From the NCBI GenBank assembly GCA_900550815.1, contig URTW01000127.1, forward strand, positions 1-5,963: 5,963 nt of DNA, written 5' to 3'. The stretch comes from an uncultured Collinsella sp. (GTDB taxonomy: Bacteria; Actinomycetota; Coriobacteriia; Coriobacteriales; Coriobacteriaceae). Every line of letters begins with the position of its first letter. Positions within the stretch are counted from its first letter, which is position 1. The position numbers and the translations under genes are program-made. Shown piece after piece: positions 1 through 4,541 of this stretch. Below the pieces are notes generated by a model. The model did no database searches and was not told the origin of the DNA. It saw only the letters and a program-made list of their open reading frames with translations.

Positions 1-1
1 C

Positions 2-112
2 ACCGACAGCACGATTAGGCTGACGGTCGCTCTTTCTGGTTCGGGTGCGGGTTCGGGCTCGGGCTCGGGCTCGGGCACGGGCACGGGCGACGATTCCGGT
101 ACGACCAACTAG
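2..112 (+). CDS. 3' end of a Gly/Ser/Thr-tailed, probably surface or secreted protein (partial)
   Basis: An open frame enters from the left edge and stops at TAG 110-112, giving 36 visible residues. It begins with a beta-strand-like stretch (TDSTIRLTVALSG). A low-complexity tail follows, made of alternating Gly with Ser, Ala or Thr from about base 38 to 88 and encoded by near-perfect TCGGGC hexamers, then a short acidic/polar end (DDSGTTN). Such tails are common on wall-associated or secreted proteins of high-GC Gram-positives. The stretch before the tail resembles the last strand of a PASTA repeat, as at the end of some penicillin-binding proteins and Ser/Thr kinases, but one strand cannot establish this. 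A strong terminator lies about 50 bp downstream, which supports this being a real gene end. The product is not identified. Confidence 0.6.
   Translation, partial: TDSTIRLTVALSGSGAGSGSGSGSGTGTGDDSGTTN
38..88 (+). repeat. Hexanucleotide (TCGGGC-type) repeat coding for a Gly-Ser/Thr tail
   Basis: About eight consecutive GGN-TCG/GCG/ACG units encode the Gly-Ser/Ala/Thr tail of the partial protein. The central units are identical TCGGGC hexamers, so unit number could vary by slippage without changing the frame, because 6 bp is a multiple of 3. Confidence 0.7.
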
Positions 113-164
113 TCGCCACCTCACCGCTCATTACGGCTCTCGCCGCAAACATATTCGCTCACAG

Positions 165-204
165 GCGCCCGCTTGCTCCCCCAGCAAGCGGGCGCTTCGT
201 TTTT
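165..204 (+). terminator. Rho-independent terminator of the upstream gene
   Basis: A perfect 13-bp GC-rich stem (165-177 with 183-195) closes a CCCCC loop. It is followed by CTTCGTTTTT ending at 204. It sits about 50 bp after the stop codon at 110-112 on the same strand. Confidence 0.85.
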
Positions 205-223
205 GACATGGCATGAACCAGAA

Positions 224-252
224 GAGCCCGGCACCGTAGCGGTACCGGGCTC
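224..252. terminator. Hairpin terminator downstream of the first tRNA-tail copy
   Basis: A 13-bp stem with one mismatch (C232/A244) closes a three-base TAG loop. Reading on the minus strand it follows the CCA end of the tRNA-tail copy at 263-285, and is itself followed by TTCTGGTT. This is the layout of a tRNA gene terminator. The hairpin is flanked by CCAGAA (218-223) and TTCTGG (260-265), so the outer arms are also complementary. Confidence 0.65.
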
Positions 253-259
253 GGCAAAT

Positions 260-285
260 TTCTGGTGCCCCCGGGCGGATTCGAA
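260..285 (-). repeat. Direct repeat copy 1: 3' tail of tRNA-Arg(CCU) (acceptor arm and T-loop only)
   Basis: These 26 bp are identical to 391-416. On the minus strand they spell the T-loop TTCGAAT, the 3' side of the T stem, the 3' acceptor strand CGGGGGC, the discriminator A and CCA. The sequence 5' of the T-loop (GGGGAGTT on the minus strand) no longer pairs with the 3' T-stem, so this is a remnant and not a tRNA. It looks like a leftover attachment-site half from an earlier integration at the same tRNA. Confidence 0.7.
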
Positions 286-312
286 AACTCCCCCCGCGGG
301 GAAATTGGTGAC

Positions 313-340
313 GCGGGTGTCGACGGCTCGAATCCGCCGG
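313..340 (+). repeat. Inverted T-arm-like copy related to the tRNA-Arg tail
   Basis: These 28 bp match the reverse complement of 403-430 at 26 of 28 positions. On the plus strand they carry GCGGGTGTCGACGG, a TCGAAT loop and CCGCC, followed by GGCAGCTCCC instead of the CGGGGGC acceptor strand. No matching 5' acceptor or anticodon arm was found on the plus strand to the left, so this is not called as a tRNA. It may be the end of a different tRNA tail or an inverted scar. Confidence 0.55.
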
Positions 341-360
341 CAGCTCCCAAAAACCAGAAA

Positions 361-382
361 CGGCGCCGCTCTCGCGACGCCG
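361..382. terminator. Hairpin terminator immediately 3' of the tRNA-Arg tail
   Basis: The stem CGGCG...CGCCG extends inward past one mismatch to CCG/CGG, with a short loop. Reading on the minus strand it lies about 11 bp after the CCA at 394-396 and is followed by TTTCTGGTTTTT, a typical intrinsic terminator tail. It was probably the native terminator of the tRNA gene before the element inserted. Confidence 0.65.
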
Positions 383-393
383 TCATAATCTTC

Positions 394-438
394 TGGTGCC
401 CCCGGGCGGATTCGAACCGTCGACACCCGCTTTAGGAG
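394..438 (-). other. 3' half of tRNA-Arg(CCU): attachment-site half at the element end
   Basis: Read 5' to 3' on the minus strand, the segment has the anticodon loop CTCCTAA (anticodon CCT, plus bases 434-436), the 3' anticodon stem AGCGG, a five-base variable region GTGTC, and a T arm GACGG-TTCGAAT-CCGCC with one A·C mismatch. The acceptor strand CGGGGGC, discriminator A and encoded CCA follow. The matching 5' pieces (CCGCT before the loop, a D arm, GCCCCCG at the 5' end) are absent: the bases just beyond 438 read TCATAT-type AT-rich sequence. The tRNA is therefore cut at the anticodon loop, a familiar crossover point for tyrosine recombinases. The integrase gene begins about 190 bp away. 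The isoacceptor call rests on loop placement. Confidence 0.75.
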
Positions 439-548
439 ATATGATTTAATGCTCCCCCCTACCATTCATCAGACATCATTGACCACCATATAACCGCAGA
501 TACGCACAGCAGTTTGTGTCTTTTGCCTCTATTAGCTGCGACTCCGCT

Positions 549-578
549 TTTACAAACATATTACTAACAGCTTTAGCT
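549..578 (+). promoter_or_regulatory. Possible promoter of the integrase gene
   Basis: TTTACA at 549-554 is followed, after 17-18 bp of AT-rich spacer, by TTTAGC/TTAGCT around 572-578. The start codon lies about 53 bp further on. The -10 match is poor, so this is tentative. Confidence 0.25.
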
Positions 579-619
579 AAACTGCACTCAATGAATTGTT
601 GAAAACTCATCAATGAAAC

Positions 620-623
620 GGAG
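620..623 (+). promoter_or_regulatory. Ribosome binding site deciding the integrase start
   Basis: GGAG lies 7 bp before ATG 631 and inside the reading frame of the earlier ATG at 613. No purine-rich site precedes 613, so 631 is preferred. Confidence 0.6.
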
Positions 624-630
624 TGCAAAG

Positions 631-1878
631 ATGTCAGAACAACCACTCATTAGCGGAAGAGGCACGTGTTGGAAAGACAAGAGGTCGCCTAACACCTATC
701 GCTATTATTTTTCACTTGGAATCAAGGACCCTAAGACGGGACGCTACAAACGATCCCCAACTTATACGGTTCACTGCAAGACTAAAACAGAGGCAAAGGC
801 TGCAATGCAGGCCAAGCTGGCAGAAATCAACTCTTCTGGCACGGTCTCTAAAACTAAAAAGCCAACTCTGCTTGCATCCTACTGCTGGGCCTTTCATGAA
901 AATAGGGACACCGAGCTTGCGCCAACGAGCTATGAAAGAGAAGCGTACGATTGCAGGCATATCGAAGACCTATTCGGTGCGTTTCAGACAATTGAGGGGC
1001 TAACTCCCGATCTAATCGAAGAAACATATGCCGAAGCTCGTCGTACGGGAAAATACAAACCATCAGAGCTTGTACGAATCAATGCGAAACTGCGTCAGAT
1101 TCTGTCGAATGCAGTCGCAAAGAGAATAATTGACCGAAACCCCTGCGCTACCGTTCATGTTCGCAGACCACGCAACAAAAGAGAATCACTTACAATCGAC
1201 CAAGTAGCTACCCTATGCACACATCTTCAACACATTGAGCTCACCGCCGAAGCTGTTGGTACGCTAGTACTAGTGTATACGGGTATGCGAAAAGGCGAGA
1301 TGCTGGGCCTCGAATGGCGCGATTGGGACCCTGCCAATAAAACCTTGAAAATTGACAGGCAGTACACCAACGATCATGAACTGAGGGCACCCAAGTCACA
1401 AGAAAGCCAACGCAAAATCCCCGTTGGAGAAACCTTGGCCGAACGTCTTCAATCATGGTCAGCCATACAAAAAGAGCTCCTGGCCTCTCTGGGGCTGTCC
1501 CAGACTGGCAGCACTCCCATCATTAGCGATATTGCTGTCGAGCAAGGGGTCCCTACTGTCTGTCACATGAAAAACTACATCTTCAACCATTGGTTTCGCG
1601 ATTTCGCAGTTAGCTGCAATCTTGGAATCTATGAGCCGAACAATTCGACTGGCGGAAAACTATATAAGGGCATCTGCCCGCATCAGCTCAGGCATTGTGT
1701 AAGCACTTTTATGCTGGCGAACGGATCGGACGTTAGAAGCGTGCAAGGTATTCTTGGCCACGCGGACCCCAATATCACGCTCAAAACGTATACAAGCCTC
1801 GTTCAACAATCAGAAATAAAAGCAGTTAAAGGCTACGAAGCCTTCATCAACGCCTATATACAGAGAAGCGAGAAATAG
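631..1878 (+). CDS. int: Tyrosine recombinase (phage/ICE-type site-specific integrase)
   Basis: This 415-residue protein catalyses strand exchange between attP and attB, here almost certainly in the tRNA-Arg gene whose 3' half lies just upstream. The N-terminal 60 or so residues fit an arm-type DNA-binding domain (aromatic/basic, YRYYFSLGIKDPKTGRYKR). About residues 70-180 form the core-binding domain, and the catalytic domain follows. All catalytic residues are visible: Arg220 (TGMRKGE), Lys255 (PKSQES), His351 and Arg354 (PHQLRH), His377 (LGHAD) and the nucleophile Tyr387 (TLKTYTSL). Length is normal for the family. The start at 631 is chosen over ATG 613 because GGAG sits 7 bp before it. 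The gene points away from the tRNA remnant, and about 220 bp with a palindrome separate it from the next gene. Codon use is less GC-rich than in the right half of the window, consistent with transfer. The protein appears intact. Confidence 0.95.
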   Translation: MSEQPLISGRGTCWKDKRSPNTYRYYFSLGIKDPKTGRYKRSPTYTVHCKTKTEAKAAMQAKLAEINSSGTVSKTKKPTLLASYCWAFHENRDTELAPTSYEREAYDCRHIEDLFGAFQTIEGLTPDLIEETYAEARRTGKYKPSELVRINAKLRQILSNAVAKRIIDRNPCATVHVRRPRNKRESLTIDQVATLCTHLQHIELTAEAVGTLVLVYTGMRKGEMLGLEWRDWDPANKTLKIDRQYTNDHELRAPKSQESQRKIPVGETLAERLQSWSAIQKELLASLGLSQTGSTPIISDIAVEQGVPTVCHMKNYIFNHWFRDFAVSCNLGIYEPNNSTGGKLYKGICPHQLRHCVSTFMLANGSDVRSVQGILGHADPNITLKTYTSLVQQSEIKAVKGYEAFINAYIQRSEK

Positions 1879-1912
1879 CATGTTTTTCATTCATCGTTTA
1901 TTTCATAATATT

Positions 1913-1930
1913 ACGGTACTATAATACCGT
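1913..1930. promoter_or_regulatory. 18-bp palindrome, operator-like
   Basis: ACGGTA and TACCGT form perfect 6-bp arms around CTATAA, 35 bp after the integrase stop. The stem is too short and AT-rich for a convincing terminator, although TTT follows. It could be a binding site for one of the two downstream DNA-binding proteins, or for excisionase. Confidence 0.4.
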
Positions 1931-1955
1931 TTCCGCAGGTAGATGCTTTATTTGA

Positions 1956-1982
1956 TTGACATCTAATGAGTTTTAATACATG
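1956..1982 (+). promoter_or_regulatory. Possible promoter for the helix-turn-helix gene pair
   Basis: A consensus TTGACA lies at 1956-1961 in AT-rich sequence, with TACATG at 1977-1982 after 15 bp. It is about 140 bp upstream of the start at 2097. The -10 element and spacing are suboptimal. Confidence 0.3.
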
Positions 1983-2022
1983 CTAAAGCTGTCAGATGGC
2001 TACGCATGTAGTCATAGAAACC

Positions 2023-2074
2023 GGCCCCCCAAGTGCTTATGAACCTGGTACGTCTTACAAGCACAGGGAGGGCC
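2023..2074 (+). promoter_or_regulatory. Structured 5' leader of the helix-turn-helix gene
   Basis: A long imperfect hairpin forms from GGCCC-C-CC (2023-2030) with GGG-A-GGGCC (2066-2074) and GTGCTT (2033-2038) with AAGCAC (2059-2064), closing a loop of about 20 bases. It ends 8 bp before the AAAGGA ribosome binding site (2082-2087). It lacks a T-run, so it is more likely a translation or processing control element, or a DNA site, than a terminator. Confidence 0.45.
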
Positions 2075-2096
2075 CTCATTGAAAGGATAGCTCATC

Positions 2097-2342
2097 ATGG
2101 CTACTCCAAAGATTAGCACTCAGGCGTCCACACCGACTTTCCCCACTGGTGCCGCTCAGTGCGATCGGTTGCTCCGCGTTAACGATATCCGCGAACTCAC
2201 TGGCTGGAGCGAAAACACCGCACGCAAGTTTATGCGAGAGTCCGGCAAGCTCATCCAGATCCATCGCTCTAATTACATGTTTGAAAGCTCGTTCTACGAG
2301 CTTTTCAAGCAGCTTGAAGGTCGTACCGCCCACCTTGATTAG
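2097..2342 (+). CDS. Small helix-turn-helix DNA-binding protein, excisionase-like
   Basis: This is an 81-residue protein. After a Ser/Thr/Pro-rich N-terminal arm of about 22 residues, a helix-turn-helix of the excisionase/AlpA (HTH_17, MerR-like) type is seen at about residues 26-70. Its recognisable pieces are RVNDIRELTGWSENTARKFM, then GKLIQIHRSNYMFESS, where family members usually have a wing. Proteins of this size and position next to an integrase usually act as recombination directionality factors or regulators of element genes. ATG 2097 is preceded by AAAGGA at 9 bp. The stop is followed 9 bp later by the next start, so the two are co-transcribed. A structured leader precedes the gene. 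Whether it acts as excisionase or only as a regulator cannot be told from sequence alone. Confidence 0.75.
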   Translation: MATPKISTQASTPTFPTGAAQCDRLLRVNDIRELTGWSENTARKFMRESGKLIQIHRSNYMFESSFYELFKQLEGRTAHLD

Positions 2343-2346
2343 GTGG
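2341..2346 (+). promoter_or_regulatory. Ribosome binding site deciding the start at 2352
   Basis: AGGTGG overlaps the stop codon of the upstream gene and lies 5 bp before ATG 2352. The in-frame GTG at 2343 sits inside this site, so it is unlikely to be the start. Confidence 0.6.
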
Positions 2347-2351
2347 TAAAC

Positions 2352-2738
2352 ATGAGCGAGCTTCCGTCGATTTCCGACATATTTAGCGATGATGTTAATG
2401 AACAACGAAAGATTAAAGGGAAAATGGATAAAGCTAATTTTATTTCAGTGCCCGAGTGGGCGTGCTGCGTCACCACCGTCGCTGCTGAGCGCCTCATCCT
2501 CGGCCTTGTATGGAAGTTTGGAAAGCCTTCCACAAACAAAAAAGCCATGGGCTTTTACGCAAAAAGCAAATGGATTGAGGAGCACTACCACCTGAGCAAG
2601 AACACGATTTCCCGGGCCCATACCTCTTTGAAGAAAAAGAGGTACATTCAAAAGGCGGGTGACGGCAGCTGGATGCTTAATTACGCTGCAATCTACCGCG
2701 CCGCAGTCGAAAACGGCTGGGAGCCTCCGAAATCTTAA
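2352..2738 (+). CDS. Winged-helix DNA-binding protein, possibly replication-initiator or regulator type
   Basis: This is a 128-residue protein. Residues about 40-110 read as a winged helix of the HTH_36/MarR-like kind found in phage and plasmid replication proteins. A first helix (TTVAAERLILGLVWKFG) comes first, then WIEEHYHLSKNTISRAHTSLKKKRYIQKAG, in which LSKNTISRAHTSLKKK is the recognition helix region and the next strands form the wing. The N-terminus is acidic and probably flexible. The spacing of 9 bp to the upstream gene indicates one operon. A strong hairpin terminator lies about 85 bp after the stop. The protein is shorter than classical initiators and shows no catalytic motif. It may be a transcriptional regulator or the DNA-binding part of an element replication system. 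The family call is moderately safe and the role is inference. Confidence 0.75.
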   Translation: MSELPSISDIFSDDVNEQRKIKGKMDKANFISVPEWACCVTTVAAERLILGLVWKFGKPSTNKKAMGFYAKSKWIEEHYHLSKNTISRAHTSLKKKRYIQKAGDGSWMLNYAAIYRAAVENGWEPPKS

Positions 2739-2779
2739 GCCCACAAACCGACTGTCGAGGTCGTAAGAGTCGGCCACCG

Positions 2780-3067
2780 TCAGGGTGCCCACAAGAACAT
2801 GCCGCGGATGTAAAATAAAATAGGGTCGAACCGAAACAGTTCCCGGACAATTGGCGTCCGGCCAGACACTTCGATTCGACCCTTTTTCATGCCCGCATCT
2901 AAAACAATCCCATAATCATTCTCGGCATCTTTAACGCCATCACTCTCCCGCCACCAACGCGTCGTAGGTGCCATTTTGGTGCCATTTTCAACGAATCGAT
3001 ATGGCCGTCCATTCATGGCCTTTAAGGCACGTGATACCATGAAAACGTGCGGTATTTCTCTAACCAA
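2780..3067 (-). CDS. Doubtful ORF, hypothetical protein
   Basis: A 95-codon minus-strand frame starts at TTG 3067 with a weak AGGT upstream; the nearest internal ATGs are at 3040 and 3016. It contains no recognised domain, no signal peptide and only a short hydrophobic end (ILFYIRGMFLW). Its last 25 codons or so run straight through the bidirectional terminator hairpin at 2822-2887, and it spans the 11-bp tandem repeat at 2967-2988, which encodes part of NGTKMAPT. Both facts argue against a working gene. It is listed because it is the only sizeable frame in this gap and its codons are not absurd. It could be the degraded C-terminus of an older element gene. Confidence 0.2.
   Translation of the reverse strand: MVREIPHVFMVSRALKAMNGRPYRFVENGTKMAPTTRWWRESDGVKDAENDYGIVLDAGMKKGRIEVSGRTPIVRELFRFDPILFYIRGMFLWAP
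2822..2887. terminator. Bidirectional Rho-independent terminator with compound stem
   Basis: A perfect 9-bp outer stem (2822-2830 with 2875-2883) continues after one mismatch for 4 bp. An inner 6-bp GC-rich hairpin CCGGAC/GTCCGG (2843-2848 with 2856-2861) sits inside it. On the plus strand the stem ends in TTTTT (2883-2887). On the minus strand it is followed by ATTTTATTTTA. It ends the plus-strand operon at 2738. Confidence 0.8.
2967..2988. repeat. Perfect 11-bp tandem duplication (GGTGCCATTTT twice)
   Basis: Two identical, directly adjacent copies of GGTGCCATTTT. The short T-rich sequence with a conserved GGTGCC half could be a protein-binding site or an attachment-site relic. No function can be read from it alone. 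Confidence 0.6.
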
Positions 3068-3195
3068 AAACCTGCGTGAACGTATGACTTGAGACGCTTT
3101 TAGAACTCACCGATCGCAGGACGACTACAAAACAACAGCGGCCGCGTATTTGTTCCCAGCCGTACGGCGTGGCGGAGCCATGCCCATTGTTGATT

Positions 3196-3199
3196 GGAG
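3196..3199 (+). promoter_or_regulatory. Ribosome binding site deciding the start at 3209
   Basis: GGAG lies 9 bp before ATG 3209. A longer frame could begin at TTG 3194, but that codon overlaps this site and has no site of its own. Confidence 0.55.
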
Positions 3200-3208
3200 T
3201 GTCGCACG

Positions 3209-3769
3209 ATGACAGACGAGAGAAAAATCAGGGAGATCTACGGCGTGAAGTCCGTCCACGAGGAGGCCGCCGAGCGAACCGAGGCGACGTGGCGGGAGAA
3301 GCTACTGCGCGAGCCGGCCGCCCTCAGGACCGAGAACGCGCTGCTCAGGGCCCAGCTCGACGAATTCAACCGCAAGCTCGTCGAGGCAACGGATCGGAAT
3401 GAAAAGATTGAGGCCGACTGCAATGAGCGGGTTGCCTTTATAGAGGAGAAGTTCGAACTCGATACCGCGAGACTCGAACTCGAGAACAACGAGCTCCACG
3501 CCGCGGGCGTCAGGTACCTCTCCCGTGCTAAGGGGCTCGGCAGGCAGGATGTCCAACTCCATGCCGAGGCTGAGGCCATGGTCGATGAGATCGAGCGGCT
3601 GCGCGGCGAGCGTGACGCCGCACTGAAAACCCAAGCCGACACACTCCTGGCCCAGCGCGACCTGATGGCCGAGGTCGCCGCCCTCAAGGACCGCCTCGCC
3701 GCCTCCGAGCAGCGGGCGGCCGTGGCCGAGGCCAAGGTCGAGGTCATGGCCCAGGCGAGGGGCGAGTAG
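3209..3769 (+). CDS. Coiled-coil protein of unknown function
   Basis: This 186-residue soluble protein is rich in Ala, Glu, Arg and Leu, with two long heptad-like helical regions. The first spans about residues 15-95 (ALRTENALLRAQLDEFNRKL and the ELDTARLELENNEL stretch). The second spans about residues 115-182 (MVDEIERLRGERDAALK; LMAEVAALKDRLAASEQRAA). A Gly-containing hinge (SRAKGLGRQD) lies between them. No enzyme motif, signal peptide or membrane segment is seen. It is not recognised as a known family. Similar proteins occur as phage scaffolds, partition accessories and structural adaptors, but none of these is supported here. Start 3209 is chosen because GGAG lies 9 bp upstream. Codon use is strongly GC-biased, unlike the integrase module. 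The next gene begins 2 bp after the stop, so the two are probably translated together. Confidence 0.8.
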   Translation: MTDERKIREIYGVKSVHEEAAERTEATWREKLLREPAALRTENALLRAQLDEFNRKLVEATDRNEKIEADCNERVAFIEEKFELDTARLELENNELHAAGVRYLSRAKGLGRQDVQLHAEAEAMVDEIERLRGERDAALKTQADTLLAQRDLMAEVAALKDRLAASEQRAAVAEAKVEVMAQARGE

Positions 3770-3771
3770 AT

Positions 3772-3981
3772 ATGTCCGACAAGCTAAGGCCGTCTCGCCG
3801 TGAGTTGATAACGGCAGGGCTAGTCGTCTTTTTGGTCACGGCACTTGTCTGGACTGTCATTGATGGTGCCGGCGCAAATGCGCCCACCATCAGCGGTGTC
3901 ATCACCCGTCAAAATGCCGTCTGAGCTTCGCTTGCAGCAGTTTCAGTGGTCATGCTCATTGGGGCTTGGCTGTTTGGCTGA
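3772..3981 (+). pseudogene. Small membrane protein interrupted by an in-frame TGA
   Basis: ATG 3772 starts 2 bp after the coiled-coil gene. The first 50 codons give a basic N-terminus (MSDKLRPSRRE) and a transmembrane helix (LITAGLVVFLVTALVWTVI, about residues 12-30). An extracellular-looking polar loop follows, and then TGA at 3922-3924. The same frame continues for 18 more codons that encode a second ideal membrane segment (SLAAVSVVMLIGAWLFG) and stops at TGA 3979-3981, shortly before the next ribosome binding site. The simplest reading is a 69-residue two-helix membrane protein broken by one substitution (TGG or CGA to TGA). Alternatives are a genuine 50-residue single-pass protein, stop-codon readthrough, or a sequencing error. 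No family is recognised. The neighbour on the other side has the same kind of lesion. Confidence 0.5.
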
Positions 3982-4014
3982 TGGCATTCAAAACAATTAA
4001 GTTTGGAGTAGTCG

Positions 4015-4524
4015 ATGGAACATCTCTCTGTTAAAAAGGCAATCAACCTAGCTCGGAACTTTGGGGCTGCTGGTGTTCTGGCAACCGCCCTAGTTATGAC
4101 CTCTGGGTGCAGCCAGGCAGACGATCGTCAGACGGCAGTTCAGGTCGCTGATTCTGATAACGCGCAGGAAGACGGGGTTTACGGCAAGATGGAGTATTCA
4201 GTCACCGGCGTCGAGGCGCATGATTCCTCGGCTGGCGATGGCGGGAAGGTTGCCGTTGTTCGCTGGCACGCCATTAACAACCGATTGGCAGATTCATGCG
4301 CTGTTGGTAGCTACATCACGGCTTATCAAAATAAGTAGATGCTATCTCGCGGGTTTGCCGCCGATTTGCAGGAAGACCGCTTCTCTTCGCAAGGGCTTGC
4401 GCCGGGAGGCGAATGCGACGGTGTGTCGATTTTTGACCTCAACGACATGTCTCCCATCGAAGTGAAAGTCGACGGGATGGGCGCCGGGTCAAACTCCCTC
4501 GACCAGACCTTTGAATTGGAGTAG
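4015..4524 (+). pseudogene. DUF5067-type lipoprotein interrupted by an in-frame TAG
   Basis: ATG 4015 has GGAG 6 bp upstream. The product begins with a lipoprotein-like signal: a basic region (VKKAINLARN), a hydrophobic stretch (FGAAGVLATALVM), then TSGC with the probable lipidated Cys at residue 32. A polar linker leads into a beta-rich domain whose signature fits DUF5067: YSVTGVEAHD, VAVVRWHAINN with Ser later, and AYQN. TAG at 4336-4338 stops it at 107 residues. The same frame resumes at once and supplies the missing half of the domain: LAPGGECDGVSIFDLNDMSPIEVKVDG and a closing strand, stopping at 4522-4524. Both halves match the expected order, so one nonsense change (most simply CAG to TAG) explains it. 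Full length would be about 169 residues, normal for this family. The molecular role of DUF5067 is unknown; it is an extracellular, membrane-anchored protein. Confidence 0.7.
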
Positions 4525-4541
4525 GCCGCAAAGCGTCTATT

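Larger units (their letters stand above)
394..2887 (+). mobile_element. Left end and core module of a tRNA-Arg-integrated element (right end not in window)
   Basis: The segment starts at a truncated tRNA 3' half and contains a tyrosine recombinase pointing inward. A helix-turn-helix protein of excisionase type and a winged-helix protein follow, and the group is closed by a strong bidirectional terminator. Its base composition is visibly more AT-rich than the flanks. No second tRNA-Arg tail, direct repeat or intact tRNA is seen downstream. The given end is only the end of the recognisable core, and the coiled-coil, membrane, lipoprotein and phosphoesterase genes may be cargo or host. Confidence 0.6.
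2888..3208. other. Stretch without a confident gene
   Basis: Apart from the doubtful minus-strand frame there is no gene here. The stretch holds the 11-bp tandem repeat at 2967-2988. It also has two short palindromes, GCGGCCGC (3138-3145) and GCCGTACGGC (3159-3168), just before the coiled-coil gene. Base composition changes from mixed to GC-rich across it. No clear promoter for the downstream gene was recognised. Confidence 0.5.

Noticed and set aside
263..350. A complete tRNA on the minus strand ending at CCA 265-263
   Set aside because: No 5' strand matching CGGGGGC (GCCCCCG expected), no D arm, and a broken T stem. Only the 3' tail is present.
311..350. A plus-strand tRNA or tmRNA end
   Set aside because: The T-arm looks plausible, but no 5' acceptor partner for GCAGCTCC and no anticodon arm was found in the preceding 100 bases.
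121..465. Minus-strand 114-codon frame and its shorter shadows across the tRNA region
   Set aside because: It reads through two terminator hairpins and the tRNA tails, and the peptide is the translation of T-arm and acceptor sequence. It is a classic spurious ORF.
613..630. Integrase start at ATG 613
   Set aside because: No ribosome site before it, whereas GGAG lies 7 bp before ATG 631. The six extra residues add nothing conserved.
1996..2082. 28-codon plus-strand frame as a leader peptide
   Set aside because: No convincing ribosome binding site, and it overlaps the hairpin. Kept only as a remark under the leader finding.
3238..3747. Minus-strand 169-codon Ser/Ala-rich frame
   Set aside because: Mirror frame of the coiled-coil gene; Ser-rich translation is the typical shadow of Glu/Arg/Leu codons.
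4220..4465. Plus-strand 81-codon frame overlapping the lipoprotein
   Set aside because: Out of frame with both halves of the DUF5067 domain and without a ribosome site.
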